Positions 34,055-35,069 of a DNA stretch of 35,069 bases are shown here, piece after piece. The position numbers and the translations under genes are program-made. This DNA is from Phycisphaerales bacterium UBA3158 (GTDB lineage: Bacteria > Planctomycetota > Phycisphaerae > Phycisphaerales > SM1A02), in assembly GCA_002364555.1 (NCBI GenBank), contig DEYM01000054.1, forward strand, positions 1-35,069, read 5' to 3'. The notes under the pieces were generated by a model that did no database searches, was not told the DNA's origin, and saw nothing but the letters and a program-made list of their open reading frames with translations. Positions within the stretch are counted from its first letter, which is position 1. Each line of letters opens with the position of its first letter.

Positions 34055-34244
34055 CTTACTCGTGGGTCGGGACGTATCCCAACCCGCGTGCCGATATCTC
34101 CGATTCCAGAGCCCTCACGTGGGTGGGCTCAGGAATCTCATCTGTTCGGACCGTACTTCACGGTCAACTACAAGCGCCCATGTGCAGTCAGCGGTTAATC
34201 CGCCCCACGTTGACCTGCCGGTGTCGCTGAAAAGGACAACACTC
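34055..34244 (+). promoter_or_regulatory. Structured 5' leader of rpsB (three hairpins), candidate S2 autoregulatory RNA
   Basis: Three stems occur in the leader. Hairpin 1 (34061-34088): CGTGGGT with ACCCGCG plus GGGA with TCCC, loop CGTA, one internal C/A mismatch. Hairpin 2 (34102-34137): GATTCC-A-GAGCCC with GGGCTC-A-GGAATC, 12 bp around an A/A mismatch, 10-base loop. Hairpin 3 (34149-34165): GACCGT with ACGGTC, loop ACTTC. No U-run follows, so none is an obvious terminator. Ribosomal operons often carry leaders bound by their own protein; assignment to S2 is inference. Confidence 0.5.
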
Positions 34245-35069
34245 ATGTCCGATACGCTCGTACAGGATCTTCTAGAAGCAGGCATTCACTTCGGTCAACG
34301 CCGCAGTGCCTGGAACCCGAAGATGAAACCCTACATCTGGGGTGCTCGAAACAAGATTCACATCATCGATATCCGCGAGACCATCCGCGGCCTGATGCTT
34401 GCCAAGCGATTCATCACCAAGACCGTCCAGAACGGCAAGGATGTATGTTTCATCGGAACCAAGCGTCAGGCTCGTGATGCTGTCCAGACTCAGGCATCGG
34501 ACGTCAACATGCCATGGGTCGTGGAACGCTGGCTCGGCGGTACGCTGACGAACTTCCGAACCATTCGTGAACGACTTCGTCGACTCGAGGAGCTCGAAGG
34601 CCTGGTCGAATCAGGTGAAATCGAATCCTATTCGAAGAAGATGACCTCGCAGCTCATGCGTGAGAAGCGGAAGATCACCCGCAACCTCGAAGGCATCCGA
34701 AACATGACCAAGCTTCCAGGAGCACTGGTCGTCATCGATACCAGCCGGGAAATGAATGCCTTGCGTGAAGCCAAGGCACTGAGAATCCCGACGATCGCCC
34801 TCATCGATACCGATGGCGATCCGAATGTCGCGGACCTTCCCATTCCAGGAAACGATGACTCGATGCGATCCATCGATGTGATCATGAGGGAATTGACAGC
34901 CGCTGTTCGAGATGGCATCAACCAGCGTGCTGCCGAAGTCCAGAAGGACGAATCCGCACAGGAAGACGTCTCCAACGAACAGGGTGAGAAGTCCAAGCGT
35001 TCCTCATCAAGAAGTCGTTTCCGAGGCATCGCTTCTGCTTCCGCCACAGCGGAAGCCCCTGCCGAAGCC
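34245..35069 (+). CDS. rpsB: 30S ribosomal protein S2 (3' end beyond window)
   Basis: The frame from ATG 34245 (AAAGGA 9 bases upstream) runs to the last base, so the C-terminus lies outside; 275 residues are seen. The S2 signature LLEAGIHFGQRRSAWNPKMKPYI, the WLGGTLTNFRTI segment and the P-G-A-L-V-V-I-D-T motif are clear, as is IPTIALIDTDGDPN near residue 190. A Ser/Glu/Ala-rich extension starts after about residue 230, longer than in most bacteria (~240 in E. coli). S2 binds the 30S platform late in assembly and interacts with S1. tsf (EF-Ts) usually follows and may lie just beyond. Confidence 0.97.
   Translation, partial: MSDTLVQDLLEAGIHFGQRRSAWNPKMKPYIWGARNKIHIIDIRETIRGLMLAKRFITKTVQNGKDVCFIGTKRQARDAVQTQASDVNMPWVVERWLGGTLTNFRTIRERLRRLEELEGLVESGEIESYSKKMTSQLMREKRKITRNLEGIRNMTKLPGALVVIDTSREMNALREAKALRIPTIALIDTDGDPNVADLPIPGNDDSMRSIDVIMRELTAAVRDGINQRAAEVQKDESAQEDVSNEQGEKSKRSSSRSRFRGIASASATAEAPAEA

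Noticed and set aside
33974..34198. Open frame of 74 codons spanning the pyrC end and the rpsB leader
   Set aside because: It overlaps pyrC, has no ribosome site, and lies over the leader hairpins and promoter.

Overview
The window looks like chromosomal DNA of a planctomycete of the class Phycisphaerae, probably marine. The evidence is indirect. Three secreted proteins end in dockerin-like repeats of the form D-x-N-x-D-x-x-x-D-V-x-D-LL-x-LL-x-x-W/F-G. One also carries the G-A-C-F...C...G-x-W-x-G...C motif that I associate with this group. The envelope is Gram-negative in type (BamD-like and LptE-like proteins, flagellar genes). No marker such as 16S rRNA is present, so the assignment is inference. 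Coding density is high and no gene-free stretch exceeds 300 bases; the largest gaps are 34032-34244, 10652-10832 and 32159-32328.

Layout. Positions 1-1329 hold the 3' part of a secreted GH16 glycoside hydrolase. On the minus strand 6386-1492 is a compact operon, korA-korB-mnmG: a 2-oxoacid:ferredoxin oxidoreductase followed by a tRNA-modification enzyme. Positions 6479-10651 hold a secreted beta-helix protein, an unrecognised 105-residue protein, a Nudix hydrolase and a secretion/pilus ATPase with an N-terminal FHA domain. Positions 10833-13119 hold a divergent pair: an ALDH7-type aldehyde dehydrogenase and a CoA-transferase beta subunit.

The centre (25620 down to 13199, minus strand) is a 14-gene flagellar operon: motA-motB-fliL-like-fliN-fliO-fliP-fliQ-fliR-flhB-flhA-flhF-flhG-small membrane protein-fliA. 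It encodes the stator, part of the C-ring, the whole membrane export gate, the FlhF/FlhG placement and number control pair, and the flagellar sigma factor. Several junctions overlap by 1-4 bases, indicating translational coupling. The operon ends at a strong bidirectional terminator (13148-13174). No fliM is present.

Divergent from the operon, 25755-29699 holds a BamD-like TPR lipoprotein, an LptE-like lipoprotein and FtsH: outer-membrane assembly plus membrane proteolysis. A perfect 14-bp hairpin separates these from a minus-strand cupredoxin/dockerin protein and a short UvrC. Next is a very small Cys-rich lipoprotein with its own promoter, a palindrome, a leader hairpin and a terminator. 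The window closes with pyrC (TTG start) and the beginning of rpsB, which has a structured leader of three hairpins.

I see no mobile element, CRISPR array, tRNA or rRNA. The least explained parts are the Cys-rich lipoprotein unit, the rpsB leader, the FHA-ATPase fusion, the UvrC without a C-terminal HhH domain, and the small membrane protein between flhG and fliA.
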